A DNA stretch of 11,136 nucleotides. Origin: Bacteroidales bacterium UBA5266 (lineage in GTDB: Bacteria > Bacteroidota > Bacteroidia > Bacteroidales > WCHB1-69). Each line of letters starts with the position of its first letter. Position 1 is the first letter of the stretch. Of the stretch, positions 1 to 6,876 are shown piece after piece. The stretch covers positions 1 to 11,136 of the forward strand of contig DHTG01000015.1 of NCBI GenBank assembly GCA_002411545.1, in the 5' to 3' direction. The translations under genes and the position numbers were made by a program. The notes below the pieces were generated by a model that had not been told where the DNA came from, did no database searches, and saw only the letters and a program-made list of their open reading frames with translations.

Positions 1-255
1 ATTGGTCCATTCAGCATATTCTCCTGTTTTTTCGTGATGAGATTTTACCTCTTGTGTCATGCCTTCTACACTAACCATATCACTTTGAGGTAATTCTTTG
101 TTGTCGAAAAAAACAGGACTAAAGTATATTATAGTCAGAAGATACATGACAACAATGGCACAAACATGAGGGATGGTTTTTTTTATATACGATGAAAAAA
201 GAGTATGAGAATTTTTAGTTATGTTTGTCTTCTCTTTTACGTTATTATTTTTCAT
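1..255 (-). CDS. YfhO-family integral membrane protein, N-terminal fragment (cut by window edge)
   Basis: This is the first 85 codons of a gene that runs off the left edge. The ATG at 255 opens a frame without stops to position 1. The visible protein has a polar, lysine-rich start (residues 1-26), then a hydrophobic segment at about residues 32-50 (VCAIVVMYLLTIIYFSPVFF region), then QSDMVSVEGMTQEV followed by a histidine/glutamate stretch and EKTGEYAEWTN. A first transmembrane helix followed by a 'QxDMxxxEGM...EKTGE...WTN' segment is what I know from large Bacteroidetes YfhO-family membrane proteins, polytopic proteins thought to act in glycan or lipid-linked sugar modification at the cell envelope. 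The family call rests on this short N-terminus only. It lies 127 bp downstream of a glycosyltransferase on the same strand, which fits an envelope-glycan role. A TAnnTTTG motif upstream suggests that it may have its own promoter. Confidence 0.7.
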   Translation of the reverse strand, partial: MKNNNVKEKTNITKNSHTLFSSYIKKTIPHVCAIVVMYLLTIIYFSPVFFDNKELPQSDMVSVEGMTQEVKSHHEKTGEYAEWTN

Positions 256-288
256 TTATGTTAAATTAATGGATTTAGAATTAATGTG

Positions 289-296
289 CAAAATTA
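289..296 (-). promoter_or_regulatory. Candidate Bacteroidetes -7 element for the YfhO-family gene
   Basis: On the minus strand this reads TAATTTTG, matching the Bacteroidetes -7 consensus TAnnTTTG, 33 nt upstream of the ATG at 255. No TTTG -33 element is seen at the usual 19-21 nt further upstream, and the region is so AT-rich that a chance match is possible. Confidence 0.35.
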
Positions 297-382
297 CATT
301 TTTTTTATCATCTGATAGGATTAAAAAAGGATACTTTATTTGTATATATTGATTGATACAATATTAAATGCAATGATTAAAC

Positions 383-1459
383 TTATAGCTGTTGATATAT
401 TTTACAAGTATTAGATACCATTTCATTTATTGAAAAGTATTTTATTTTTTCTTTTCCTTTGGATATTAGATCATTTCTTTTTTCTTTGTTTGATATAACC
501 TTTTGTATACTATCTAATATCGAAATTTTATCTGTAGGATCAAAGTATTGAGCCGCATCTTGTGCTATTTCAGGGAAACAACTTGTATTGCTTAAACATA
601 CAGGGCAATTATTGGCAAAAGCTTCTAAAATTGGAATGCCGAATCCTTCATAAAGAGATGGAAAAACAAAAACCAAAGCATTTTGATATAAAGAATATAA
701 CATGGAATCGTTTGCTTGAATAGCAATCAACTGACTAAAAATAGAATATTTTTGAAATAAATGTATTTCTTCTGAAGTAAATGCTTTTCCGGTACAAATC
801 ACTTTTAATGTTTTATTTGCATGTAAAAGTGGAACGATGGCTTCTAAAAAAAGGTAAAAGTTTTTGTAGCTTTTTCTTTCACCCACAAATAAAATATAAT
901 TTCCATATAAAGCATTGGATGCTTTAATTTGCTGATTATATCCGTGATATACCACTGTTATTTTATCCGGATTTATATTCAGTAATTCCACAATATCTTT
1001 TTTTGTGTTTTGGCTTACAGCAATAATATGATTTGCTTTGTTAATGAGTATTTTTTTTATTTTTGCTGTGTTTTCGTAAGCAGGGAAAAAATCCGGAAAG
1101 CGTTCATGAATCATATCATGTACAGTAATGACAAAAGGCTTTTGTATGTATTTTAAGAAATATGGATTATAATAGGTGGGATGAAACACATCAAACTGAT
1201 TTTCTTTGATAGTTTTTTTTGAGATTTGATGATTGAAGAAATAATATAATCGTCTTTTGATGCGAAAATTTTGCAAGGATGGTATGGTTTTGAATGTTTG
1301 ATTGTATGTTTTTGTTATATAGTGATTTTCGGAATATTGCATTGCCACTTCTTTCTCGAAATCTTGTGGTAAATTAAATATTAAATCTGCAAAATAGCGG
1401 GTAACTCCGCCAAATTTTTGCATGCTAAACATTTGATGATCATAAAGAATTTTTATCAT
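383..1459 (-). CDS. Glycosyltransferase, GT4-type (glycosyl transferases group 1)
   Basis: A 358-residue GT-B fold glycosyltransferase that probably transfers a sugar from a nucleotide-sugar donor to a growing surface polysaccharide on the cytoplasmic face. The N-terminal acceptor domain shows the glycine-rich FGGVTRY loop at 16-22, HPTYY at 93-97 and VHDMIHERFP from 113. AVSQNTKKDI at 147-156 is the usual switch into the donor domain, which opens with ILFVGERKSYKN (189-200). FPSLYEGFGIPILEAF (266-281) contains the EX7E motif of retaining GT4 enzymes (E271 and E279), followed by the CFPEIAQDAA segment typical of the family. Length is normal and no signal peptide or membrane helix is visible. 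The ATG at 1459 gives a standard N-terminus (MIKILYDHQMF). It follows the zinc-ribbon methyltransferase by 61 bp and precedes the YfhO-like gene. Donor and acceptor cannot be read from sequence, and a mannosyltransferase is only one possibility. Confidence 0.93.
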   Translation of the reverse strand: MIKILYDHQMFSMQKFGGVTRYFADLIFNLPQDFEKEVAMQYSENHYITKTYNQTFKTIPSLQNFRIKRRLYYFFNHQISKKTIKENQFDVFHPTYYNPYFLKYIQKPFVITVHDMIHERFPDFFPAYENTAKIKKILINKANHIIAVSQNTKKDIVELLNINPDKITVVYHGYNQQIKASNALYGNYILFVGERKSYKNFYLFLEAIVPLLHANKTLKVICTGKAFTSEEIHLFQKYSIFSQLIAIQANDSMLYSLYQNALVFVFPSLYEGFGIPILEAFANNCPVCLSNTSCFPEIAQDAAQYFDPTDKISILDSIQKVISNKEKRNDLISKGKEKIKYFSINEMVSNTCKIYQQL

Positions 1460-1467
1460 AATAACAC

Positions 1468-1484
1468 GGTTAATAGGGTTAATA
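1468..1484. repeat. Short tandem direct repeat upstream of the GT4 gene
   Basis: GGTTAATA occurs at 1468-1475 and again at 1477-1484, a 9-bp period, 9-25 bp upstream of the GT4 start codon. It could be an operator-like site or chance in AT-rich DNA; nothing else supports a function. Confidence 0.35.
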
Positions 1485-1486
1485 TA

Positions 1487-1503
1487 ACATTTTAAAAAAA
1501 TGT
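1487..1503. repeat. Perfect 7-bp inverted repeat between methyltransferase and GT4 genes
   Basis: ACATTTT at 1487-1493 and AAAATGT at 1497-1503 are perfect inverted copies around a 3-nt AAA loop. It lies just past the methyltransferase stop codon in the direction of transcription. The stem is nearly all A-T and is not followed by a clean U run on the minus-strand transcript, so terminator function is doubtful. Confidence 0.35.
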
Positions 1504-1520
1504 AAATTTGTTAAATTTTA

Positions 1521-2294
1521 TCAAATTTTAACTTGTTTCAAAAATTTACTGTCACTTAATACATGTTTTGAATTAAAACAGGTGTATTGTACTACTTTAA
1601 AGTAATTAAATAGCAAATTACATAATGCATGTGGTAATTTTTTTTCTGTCAACAGATGAAAATCTTTGTTGTTAGAATAAAGATACATATTAAATTTTTC
1701 TGCCAAATAGTTTAAGGTTTGCTTTGAATAAAAAGAAATATGCTGTCCATGTTCAAAGGCATAATACCACCAATTTTTATCAGGGATATCAGTAGGGATT
1801 AATAGGGTTGAAAAAAATATATTTCTACTTATAACATACATTGATTCCAATTCTTGCAAAGGATTTTGAAAATGCTCAAAAGCTTCGAATGCAGTTATTA
1901 GTTCAATAGTTTTATTTTGAGTAGAGTGAAAGTCAAATCCGCGAGCAAATATATTTTCAGTATATAAATCATTCCATAAAAAGTTGAATCCTTTATCTCT
2001 CATTATGCGCACAAAAAGGCCATAACCGCCAGCCATATCTACATAAGTAGCATTAACACGAAAAAAAGCTTTGATGATTGAACTAGTTAATTTAGCACAA
2101 TATACATTTCGTTGAATTAAACCAGTATCCGTAATATTAATAGAGGTAGTATATGCTTCAGCTAACCAAAAAGGCTCTTCTGTTTGTATAAAACCACAGT
2201 TCTCACATTTAAAATACGAGATATCATATTTATGTAGGATGTTAGCTTGAAAAACTGTTTTGATGGGGTGACTACATATACGACATGTGTTCAT
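1521..2294 (-). CDS. Class I SAM-dependent methyltransferase with N-terminal zinc ribbon
   Basis: A 257-residue protein with two CxxC pairs at the N-terminus (C4/C7 and C30/C33), a treble-clef or ribbon-like zinc site typical of sugar C-methyltransferases and related enzymes. The Rossmann methyltransferase core follows: motif I is YVDMAGGYGLF (84-94; D86, GGYG 89-92), and the post-core segment ELITAFEAFEHFQNPLQEL (131-149) matches the 'xxxEVxEHxxxP' motif IV of the Methyltransf_11/23 families. HGQHISFYSKQTL (about 182-194) fits the usual late-core segment. It begins 2 nt after the end of the upstream glycosyltransferase, so the two are surely co-transcribed and perhaps translationally coupled. 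Its location between glycosyltransferases suggests it methylates a sugar residue or nucleotide sugar of the locus glycan; the substrate is inferred from context only. It lacks the extra C-terminal domain of the longest NDP-sugar C-methyltransferases. Confidence 0.85.
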   Translation of the reverse strand: MNTCRICSHPIKTVFQANILHKYDISYFKCENCGFIQTEEPFWLAEAYTTSINITDTGLIQRNVYCAKLTSSIIKAFFRVNATYVDMAGGYGLFVRIMRDKGFNFLWNDLYTENIFARGFDFHSTQNKTIELITAFEAFEHFQNPLQELESMYVISRNIFFSTLLIPTDIPDKNWWYYAFEHGQHISFYSKQTLNYLAEKFNMYLYSNNKDFHLLTEKKLPHALCNLLFNYFKVVQYTCFNSKHVLSDSKFLKQVKI

Positions 2295-2296
2295 AC

Positions 2297-3220
2297 TTAA
2301 AACTTTGAGATAATTTTGTGTTTACGTTTCATAAATCGCCAAAATAATTGAAAGATTGTTTTATGATACATATTTTTATATAAATATGCATCTGCTTCTT
2401 TATTTTGATCAATTGACGATGTGTGTATTAACGGTAATATGGAATTTGTTTCTAATGCTAAATTTGTTGTGTTATTTTTTGCATAATAATGTGTCCCACC
2501 ATAAACGCCAATATTAGAGATTAGATTGACATTAGGAATAATACATAGCCCTTTGTTTTTCCACATATGGAATCCTAATTGATAATCCCACGTATTATTC
2601 CCTTGTTTTTTCATCATCAGGAATTTATCAATCCATACTTGTCTTTCCTTCCAAGAGGATAAATATGGTTGAATATCATATTTGAAATCAGAGAGAACAT
2701 AATTTTTCAAATATAAATCATATCCCTGCCAAGCTCTTCTCCATGAAGCCCATCCCCAAATATTAATATACCCCGAAAAATAATATGAAGCTTCACCTCT
2801 TTTAATTCCATCCTGAAAATTATCGCCGGAAATCAGCATAATTTCTTCATTATCCTTGTATTTATTTAACAACTCTTCACAATACGGAAAAAAATCAGGA
2901 TGAGGTAAACAATCATCTTCTAAAATAATCCCTTGTTCAACATTATCAAAAAACCATGTTATAGCAGTAGATACACCTTTGGCACAACCTAAGTTTTGGT
3001 TTTGAAATAATGTTTTTAATTCACAATCCCAGTCTATTTGTTTTACAAGATCTCTCACTTTTTGGCATTTTTCAGCTTCTCCCTCTTTATTTGATCTTGG
3101 CCCGTCCGCAGCTATATATAAATATTTAGGTTGCCGTTTTTTAATGGCATCAAACACTTGTTGTGCAGTTTCAATTCTATTAAATATAATAAATAAAACG
3201 GGTGTTTCAAAGTTTGTCAT
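2297..3220 (-). CDS. HlpA-like nucleotide-diphospho-sugar transferase (GT-A fold glycosyltransferase)
   Basis: A 307-residue GT-A glycosyltransferase of the group often annotated 'hemolytic protein HlpA-like' or 'nucleotide-diphospho-sugar transferase'. Visible hallmarks are PVLFIIFNRIETA near the start (7-19), AADGPR (37-42), FQNQNLGCAKGVSTAI (72-87), and the acidic metal/nucleotide motif ILEDDC at 99-104, which plays the DxD role. SGDNFQ (131-136) and the aromatic motif IWGWASWRRAW (154-164) are strongly conserved in this group and probably help form the acceptor site. The label 'hemolytic' is historical and should not be read as toxin function. There is no signal peptide or membrane helix, so it acts in the cytoplasm, probably on a lipid-linked glycan. 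It ends 2 nt before the methyltransferase start. Upstream lies only an FkbM-like gene scrap, so this gene probably depends on read-through from the UDP-xylose synthase gene. Confidence 0.87.
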   Translation of the reverse strand: MTNFETPVLFIIFNRIETAQQVFDAIKKRQPKYLYIAADGPRSNKEGEAEKCQKVRDLVKQIDWDCELKTLFQNQNLGCAKGVSTAITWFFDNVEQGIILEDDCLPHPDFFPYCEELLNKYKDNEEIMLISGDNFQDGIKRGEASYYFSGYINIWGWASWRRAWQGYDLYLKNYVLSDFKYDIQPYLSSWKERQVWIDKFLMMKKQGNNTWDYQLGFHMWKNKGLCIIPNVNLISNIGVYGGTHYYAKNNTTNLALETNSILPLIHTSSIDQNKEADAYLYKNMYHKTIFQLFWRFMKRKHKIISKF

Positions 3221-3244
3221 TATTGATGAATTTTATTCATTGTA

Positions 3245-3406
3245 TTAGTTAAACTGAATAATTTTAATTTTTATTAAAGTTTCTTTTGCTCCTATCAAAC
3301 ATGGCATTTCGTAACCTTCGGCATCAATTTTAGGATAATCAATAAAAGGGATATTGTTTTTTTGCATAAAACTGTCATTTGCGATGGTATCAACTATATG
3401 TTTTAT
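3245..3406 (-). pseudogene. Remnant of an FkbM-family methyltransferase (C-terminal fragment)
   Basis: In the gap between the UDP-xylose synthase gene and the glycosyltransferase, one minus-strand frame stays open for 53 codons (stop TAA at 3245-3247; preceding in-frame stop at 3407-3409). Its translation includes DTIANDSFMQKNNI, then FIDYPKIDAEGYEM, then LIGAKETLIKIKIIQFN. This lines up with the C-terminal core of FkbM methyltransferases, usually seen as 'xxTLDxFxxxNNI..IDFLKIDVEGxE..VLKGAxxLL...I.xIQFE'. Only about 50 of some 200-250 residues survive: the SAM-binding N-terminal half is absent, its place taken by the synthase gene, and the frame stops right after IQFN where intact members usually continue. 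No suitable start codon or promoter is seen, so it is probably untranslated. This identification comes from motif memory, not a database search. It suggests a former sugar-O-methyltransferase gene replaced during locus rearrangement. Confidence 0.75.
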
Positions 3407-4341
3407 TTACTCAACAGTTTATCAAAATATTCAATGGTTTTTATCAAGCCGTCTTCCAATTGAATCATTGGTTGCCAATTCAATTCATTTTTAGCCAATG
3501 AAATATCAGGACAACGTTGCATAGGATCGTCAGATGGTAAAGGTTTGTAAATAAGTTTTGATTTAGAACCAACCATTTCAATAACCTTTTGAGCCAATTC
3601 AAGAATTGTAAACTCATTCGGATTGCCAATATTGACGGGACCAATAAATTCATTCGAAGATTCCATCATTTTAATCATTCCATTTATTAAATCGTCAATA
3701 TATTGAAAACTGCGTGTTTGTTTTCCGTCTCCATAAATAGTTATATCCTTGCCTTGCAAGGCTTGAACAATAAAATTGGAAACAACACGACCGTCGTTGG
3801 GATGCATTCGAGGGCCATAAGTATTGAAGATCCTCACTATTTTTATGTCTACATTATTCATACGATGGTAATCCATAAATAATGTTTCGGCACATCTTTT
3901 CCCTTCGTCATAGCAAGAACGGATCCCAATGGGATTCACATTACCCCAATAAGCTTCTACTTGCGGATGTACATTTGGATCGCCATATACTTCGCTGGTT
4001 GAGGCTTGCAAAACTCTTGCTTTGGTTCGTTTGGCTAAACCGAGAGCATTAATGGCTCCCATTACGGATGTTTTAATGGTTTGGATGGCATCAAATTGAT
4101 AATGCACCGGTGATGCTGGACAGGCTAAATTATAAATCTGATCCGTTTCAATAAAAAAAGGTATAGTAACATCATGACGTACCGTTTCAAAATACGGATT
4201 ATCTAATAAATGTACAATGTTTGCCTTTTGACCAGTAAAATAATTATCTAAGCAAATAACTTCATTTCCTTTGTTTAACAGTCGCTCACACAAATGAGAA
4301 CCTATAAAACCCGCTCCTCCGGTTACTAATATTTTTTTCAT
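3403..4341 (-). CDS. uxs: UDP-glucuronate decarboxylase (UDP-xylose synthase), SDR family
   Basis: A 312-residue extended short-chain dehydrogenase predicted to convert UDP-glucuronate to UDP-xylose and CO2 with bound NAD+ (EC 4.1.1.35), in the cytoplasm. The Rossmann motif GGAGFIGS is at 8-15, the NAD-ribose acidic residue D32 lies in CLDNYFTG, and [18 protein letters not shown] (71-88) is the hallmark segment of UXS enzymes. The catalytic set is STSE (114-117) plus YxxxK (Y144, K148). [20 protein letters not shown] (171-190) and the later [14 protein letters not shown] segment further match UXS rather than dTDP-glucose dehydratase or UDP-glucose epimerase. Its length is that of a soluble bacterial UXS without the N-terminal membrane anchor found in animals. 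It appears to be the first gene of the minus-strand glycan run, with a candidate promoter just upstream. UDP-xylose, or UDP-4-keto-pentose intermediates, would feed the downstream glycosyltransferases. Fully intact. Confidence 0.95.
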   Translation of the reverse strand: MKKILVTGGAGFIGSHLCERLLNKGNEVICLDNYFTGQKANIVHLLDNPYFETVRHDVTIPFFIETDQIYNLACPASPVHYQFDAIQTIKTSVMGAINALGLAKRTKARVLQASTSEVYGDPNVHPQVEAYWGNVNPIGIRSCYDEGKRCAETLFMDYHRMNNVDIKIVRIFNTYGPRMHPNDGRVVSNFIVQALQGKDITIYGDGKQTRSFQYIDDLINGMIKMMESSNEFIGPVNIGNPNEFTILELAQKVIEMVGSKSKLIYKPLPSDDPMQRCPDISLAKNELNWQPMIQLEDGLIKTIEYFDKLLSK

Positions 4342-4367
4342 TCTAAATTATAGTGTTAAATAATTTG

Positions 4368-4375
4368 CAAAAATA
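4368..4375 (-). promoter_or_regulatory. Candidate Bacteroidetes -7 element for the glycan run starting with uxs
   Basis: The minus strand reads TATTTTTG (consensus TAnnTTTG) 26 nt upstream of the uxs ATG. No convincing TTTG lies at the -33 position; the 86-bp spacer after the pepP-like gene is the only non-coding stretch available for a start of transcription here. Confidence 0.45.
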
Positions 4376-4427
4376 CTAAATAATCCATAAAAAATTAGTT
4401 AGTACATTGATGTTATGTTTATATTAT

Positions 4428-5717
4428 TTAGGCTTTCATCATTTTTTCAATATCCTTCGAAGCGGAAGGTAGCTGAGCCATTAAATCAATGGGGGTCTCG
4501 GCTATCAGCATATCGGTTTCAATGCGTACACCTATTCCTTCTTGCGGAATATAAATTCCCGGTTCACAACTGGCCACCATGCCTTCTTCGAAAACCACAT
4601 CGCGGTCGCCCACATCGTGAGTATCTATTCCCATAAAATGCCCGATGTTGTGCATGAAGTATTTTCTTACCAGCGGATAAGTGTTTTTGTCTTGTTGGTC
4701 GGCTTCCGCCTGCGTGAACAATCCGAGTTTCACAAATTCTTCTTCCATCATTCCAAATACTTTTTTATTGATTTTGTTGATGGTCATACCGGGCACGTAT
4801 AAAGTTTTAGCAAATTCATACACTCGCCAACAAGCATCATACACTTGTTTCTGACGAGGGGTATAGTTTCCGTTAACAGGAATCGTTCGCGACAAATCCC
4901 CAGCATAATTGGCATAGGAAGCGCCGAAATCGAGTAATAGCAAATCCCCGTCTTGACAAATTTTATTGTTTTTGATATAATGCAATACACACGTATCTTT
5001 TCCGGATGCTATGATGGGTGCAAAAGCATGACCGGTGGCAGATAGGCGAATGAATTCGTGTATCATTTCCGCTTCCACTTCGTATTCCATCACCCCGGGT
5101 TTCACGAACTTCAACAGTCGCTTAAAGGCCGATGCCGTAATGTCGCAGGCTTTTTTTATTAAATCTATTTCTACGCTTTCTTTCCGTAATCGCAAGGCAG
5201 TGAATATAGGAGCCAGTCGTCCGTAGTTATGCAAAGGAAATAATTGTTGTATTTTCCTGCAAAAGCGAAGTTCCAGACGTTCCACCTCGGTTTCGAATCG
5301 ATAGTTCTCTTGCAGATTCACATATATTTTTTCCGATGCATAAGCCATTTCCTTCAAAATGGAGTCGAAACTTGAGAGCCATTGTACATTTTGTATACCC
5401 GAAACACGCTGTGCGTGTTCCACTGTATATTTATATCCGTTCCAAACGGCAATGGTTTCATTGGTTTGAAGCAGAAAAAGTACTTCTCGATATTGAGGAT
5501 TGGGATGATGCGGACAGAGTGCCAATATGCTTTTTTCCTGATCAATACCTGTCAAATAAAAGAAATCGGCGTTTTGCCGAAAAGGGAAACATTGATCACC
5601 TGTTTCGGGCATTTCATCATTAGATGTTAGCAACACCAAAGCGTTGGCATCAATAAGATTTACTAACTTCTTTCGGTTGTGAACAAAAAAAGTTGATTCT
5701 ATTTCTTGATATTTCAT
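4428..5717 (-). CDS. pepP: Xaa-Pro aminopeptidase (aminopeptidase P, M24B family)
   Basis: A 429-residue cytoplasmic metallopeptidase predicted to remove N-terminal residues preceding proline. Residues 1-160 form the AMP_N domain, with FPFRQNADFFYLTGI (44-58) as its recognisable core. The pita-bread catalytic domain follows, with all five ligands of the dinuclear metal site present by alignment to E. coli PepP: D263 in LLLDFGA, D274 in YAGDLSRT, H360 in MHNIGHFMGIDTHD, E385 in CEPGIYI and E400 in GVRIETD. The additional active-site histidines H356 and H367 are also there, so the enzyme should be active. The start at 5717 gives the expected MKYQEIxxxFFxxNRxKL beginning. It starts 3 nt after pyrD ends, so the two are probably one transcript despite unrelated functions. 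The ligands and two-domain layout make AMPP far likelier than methionine aminopeptidase or prolidase, though prolidase activity cannot be excluded. Confidence 0.94.
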   Translation of the reverse strand: MKYQEIESTFFVHNRKKLVNLIDANALVLLTSNDEMPETGDQCFPFRQNADFFYLTGIDQEKSILALCPHHPNPQYREVLFLLQTNETIAVWNGYKYTVEHAQRVSGIQNVQWLSSFDSILKEMAYASEKIYVNLQENYRFETEVERLELRFCRKIQQLFPLHNYGRLAPIFTALRLRKESVEIDLIKKACDITASAFKRLLKFVKPGVMEYEVEAEMIHEFIRLSATGHAFAPIIASGKDTCVLHYIKNNKICQDGDLLLLDFGASYANYAGDLSRTIPVNGNYTPRQKQVYDACWRVYEFAKTLYVPGMTINKINKKVFGMMEEEFVKLGLFTQAEADQQDKNTYPLVRKYFMHNIGHFMGIDTHDVGDRDVVFEEGMVASCEPGIYIPQEGIGVRIETDMLIAETPIDLMAQLPSASKDIEKMMKA

Positions 5718-5720
5718 TAT

Positions 5721-6632
5721 TTATGCTTTTAATTTTCCAATAATATCGTAAATTGATTTTGCATGATGTAGTTCCAAATAATCATTAATGCCATCAATCA
5801 CTTTCACGGCAACGGCAGGGTCGATAAAATTAGCGGTTCCGATTTGAACAGCAGTGGCACCGGCAAGGAAAAACTCAATGGCATCACCGGCATTCATAAT
5901 GCCTCCTAATCCTATGATGGGTATTTTAACCGCTTTATAGGTTTGCCATACCATGCGTAAAGCAATGGGTTTAACACAAGGACCCGACAATCCGCCTGTA
6001 ACAGTCGATAGGATAGGGATTTGTTTTTCGGCATCAATAGCCATTCCCAATAAAGTATTGATTAAAGAAACCGAATCGGCACCGGCAAATTCAACGGCTT
6101 TTGCTATCTCGGTAATATCGGTAACATTGGGTGAAAGTTTCACAATCAAGGTTTTTTTATAAGCATTCCGAACTGCTTTGGTTACTTTTTGTGCCGAAGC
6201 ACAGGAAGTTCCGAAAGCCATACCTCCTTCTTTCACATTCGGGCATGATATATTTAATTCTATCGCCGGAATATTATCCAAATTATTCAACTTTTCCGCG
6301 ACCGCCACATAATCTTCTAATGTCGAGCCTGAAACATTCACTATGATATGGGTGTCATAATGTTTAATCCGCGGGTAAATGTTTTCGATAAAATAATCGA
6401 TGCCTTTATTTTGTAAACCTACCGCATTCAACATACCGGAAGGTGTTTCGGCCATGCGGGGATAAGGATTCCCTTCACGTGGATGCAAGGTGGTTCCTTT
6501 AACAAGTATGCCTCCCAAACGATTCAAATCGATGAAATCGGCGAATTCTTCGCCATATCCAAATGTGCCTGATGCAGTTAATACAGGATTCTTAAATTCT
6601 AAATCATTGATTTTTACCGATAAATCAGCCAT
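5721..6632 (-). CDS. pyrD: Dihydroorotate dehydrogenase, class 1B catalytic subunit
   Basis: A 303-residue FMN-dependent TIM-barrel enzyme for the fourth step of pyrimidine synthesis, dihydroorotate to orotate, in the cytoplasm. Residues [13 protein letters not shown] (15-27) and [20 protein letters not shown] (40-59) form the FMN and substrate sites, including K46. [15 protein letters not shown] (127-141) holds catalytic C130; a cysteine base marks class 1, and the 'KEGGMAFG' loop and [10 protein letters not shown] (164-173) point to class 1B rather than the fumarate-using 1[11 protein letters not shown] (191-200), [16 protein letters not shown] (211-226) and [20 protein letters not shown] (241-260) complete the FMN phosphate site. 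There is no N-terminal membrane helix, so class 2 is excluded. Class 1B enzymes normally work with the iron-sulfur/FAD subunit PyrK, whose gene is not adjacent here: upstream lies a divergent non-coding region. It is followed after 3 nt by pepP. Confidence 0.95.
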   Translation of the reverse strand: MADLSVKINDLEFKNPVLTASGTFGYGEEFADFIDLNRLGGILVKGTTLHPREGNPYPRMAETPSGMLNAVGLQNKGIDYFIENIYPRIKHYDTHIIVNVSGSTLEDYVAVAEKLNNLDNIPAIELNISCPNVKEGGMAFGTSCASAQKVTKAVRNAYKKTLIVKLSPNVTDITEIAKAVEFAGADSVSLINTLLGMAIDAEKQIPILSTVTGGLSGPCVKPIALRMVWQTYKAVKIPIIGLGGIMNAGDAIEFFLAGATAVQIGTANFIDPAVAVKVIDGINDYLELHHAKSIYDIIGKLKA

Positions 6633-6654
6633 GTGTTTTGTTTTTTTTATTTGG

Positions 6655-6686
6655 CAAATGTCGTTATAATTTTCTGATTTTGCAAG
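6655..6686 (-). promoter_or_regulatory. Weak candidate promoter for pyrD-pepP
   Basis: On the minus strand CTTG (6683-6686) is followed after 20 nt by GACATTTG (6655-6662), which keeps the TTTG half of the Bacteroidetes -7 element but lacks its leading TA. Position 23 nt upstream of the pyrD ATG is suitable; the match is only partial. Confidence 0.28.
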
Positions 6687-6762
6687 AAAACATTCATTTT
6701 AGTAGAAATTCTTAGGTATTACATAACTTGAGTATATTTATAGCTGTACAAGTCGAAATTCT

Positions 6763-6796
6763 TTTGACTAAAATAAGAGAAATTTATATACTTTTG
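6763..6796 (+). promoter_or_regulatory. Candidate Bacteroidetes promoter for the membrane methyltransferase gene
   Basis: TTTG at 6763-6766 (-33-like) and TACTTTTG at 6789-6796 (full match to TAnnTTTG), spaced by 22 nt, slightly longer than the usual 19-21. It lies in the divergent region between pyrD and the plus-strand gene and implies a leader of roughly 70-75 nt before the ATG at 6877. No riboswitch-like structure was recognised in that leader. Confidence 0.6.
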
Positions 6797-6876
6797 CGTT
6801 TCGTAAATATAAACCATATTATAATAAAAAACCGGTTTAAATACTAAGTTAGAAATCTCATTTAGATAATAATTGT

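Noticed and set aside
2297..3220. Reading the HlpA-like gene as a hemolysin
   Set aside because: The name is historical; the EDDC motif and GT-A layout indicate a glycosyltransferase.
3226..3240. ATGAAT-TTT-ATTCAT inverted repeat just upstream of the HlpA-like glycosyltransferase start
   Set aside because: A 6-bp AT-rich palindrome in AT-rich DNA is likely by chance; the ATG at 3240 in it opens only a six-codon frame.
4385..4427. ACAT-TG-ATGT short palindrome downstream of pepP as a terminator
   Set aside because: A 4-bp A-T stem is not stable and the T run lies about 10 nt away; read-through from pepP into uxs cannot be excluded.
4415..5630. Several open frames on the plus strand opposite pepP (about 60-95 codons)
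   Set aside because: They lie antisense to an intact, motif-complete aminopeptidase P gene, have no recognisable domains and no promoter or start context of their own.
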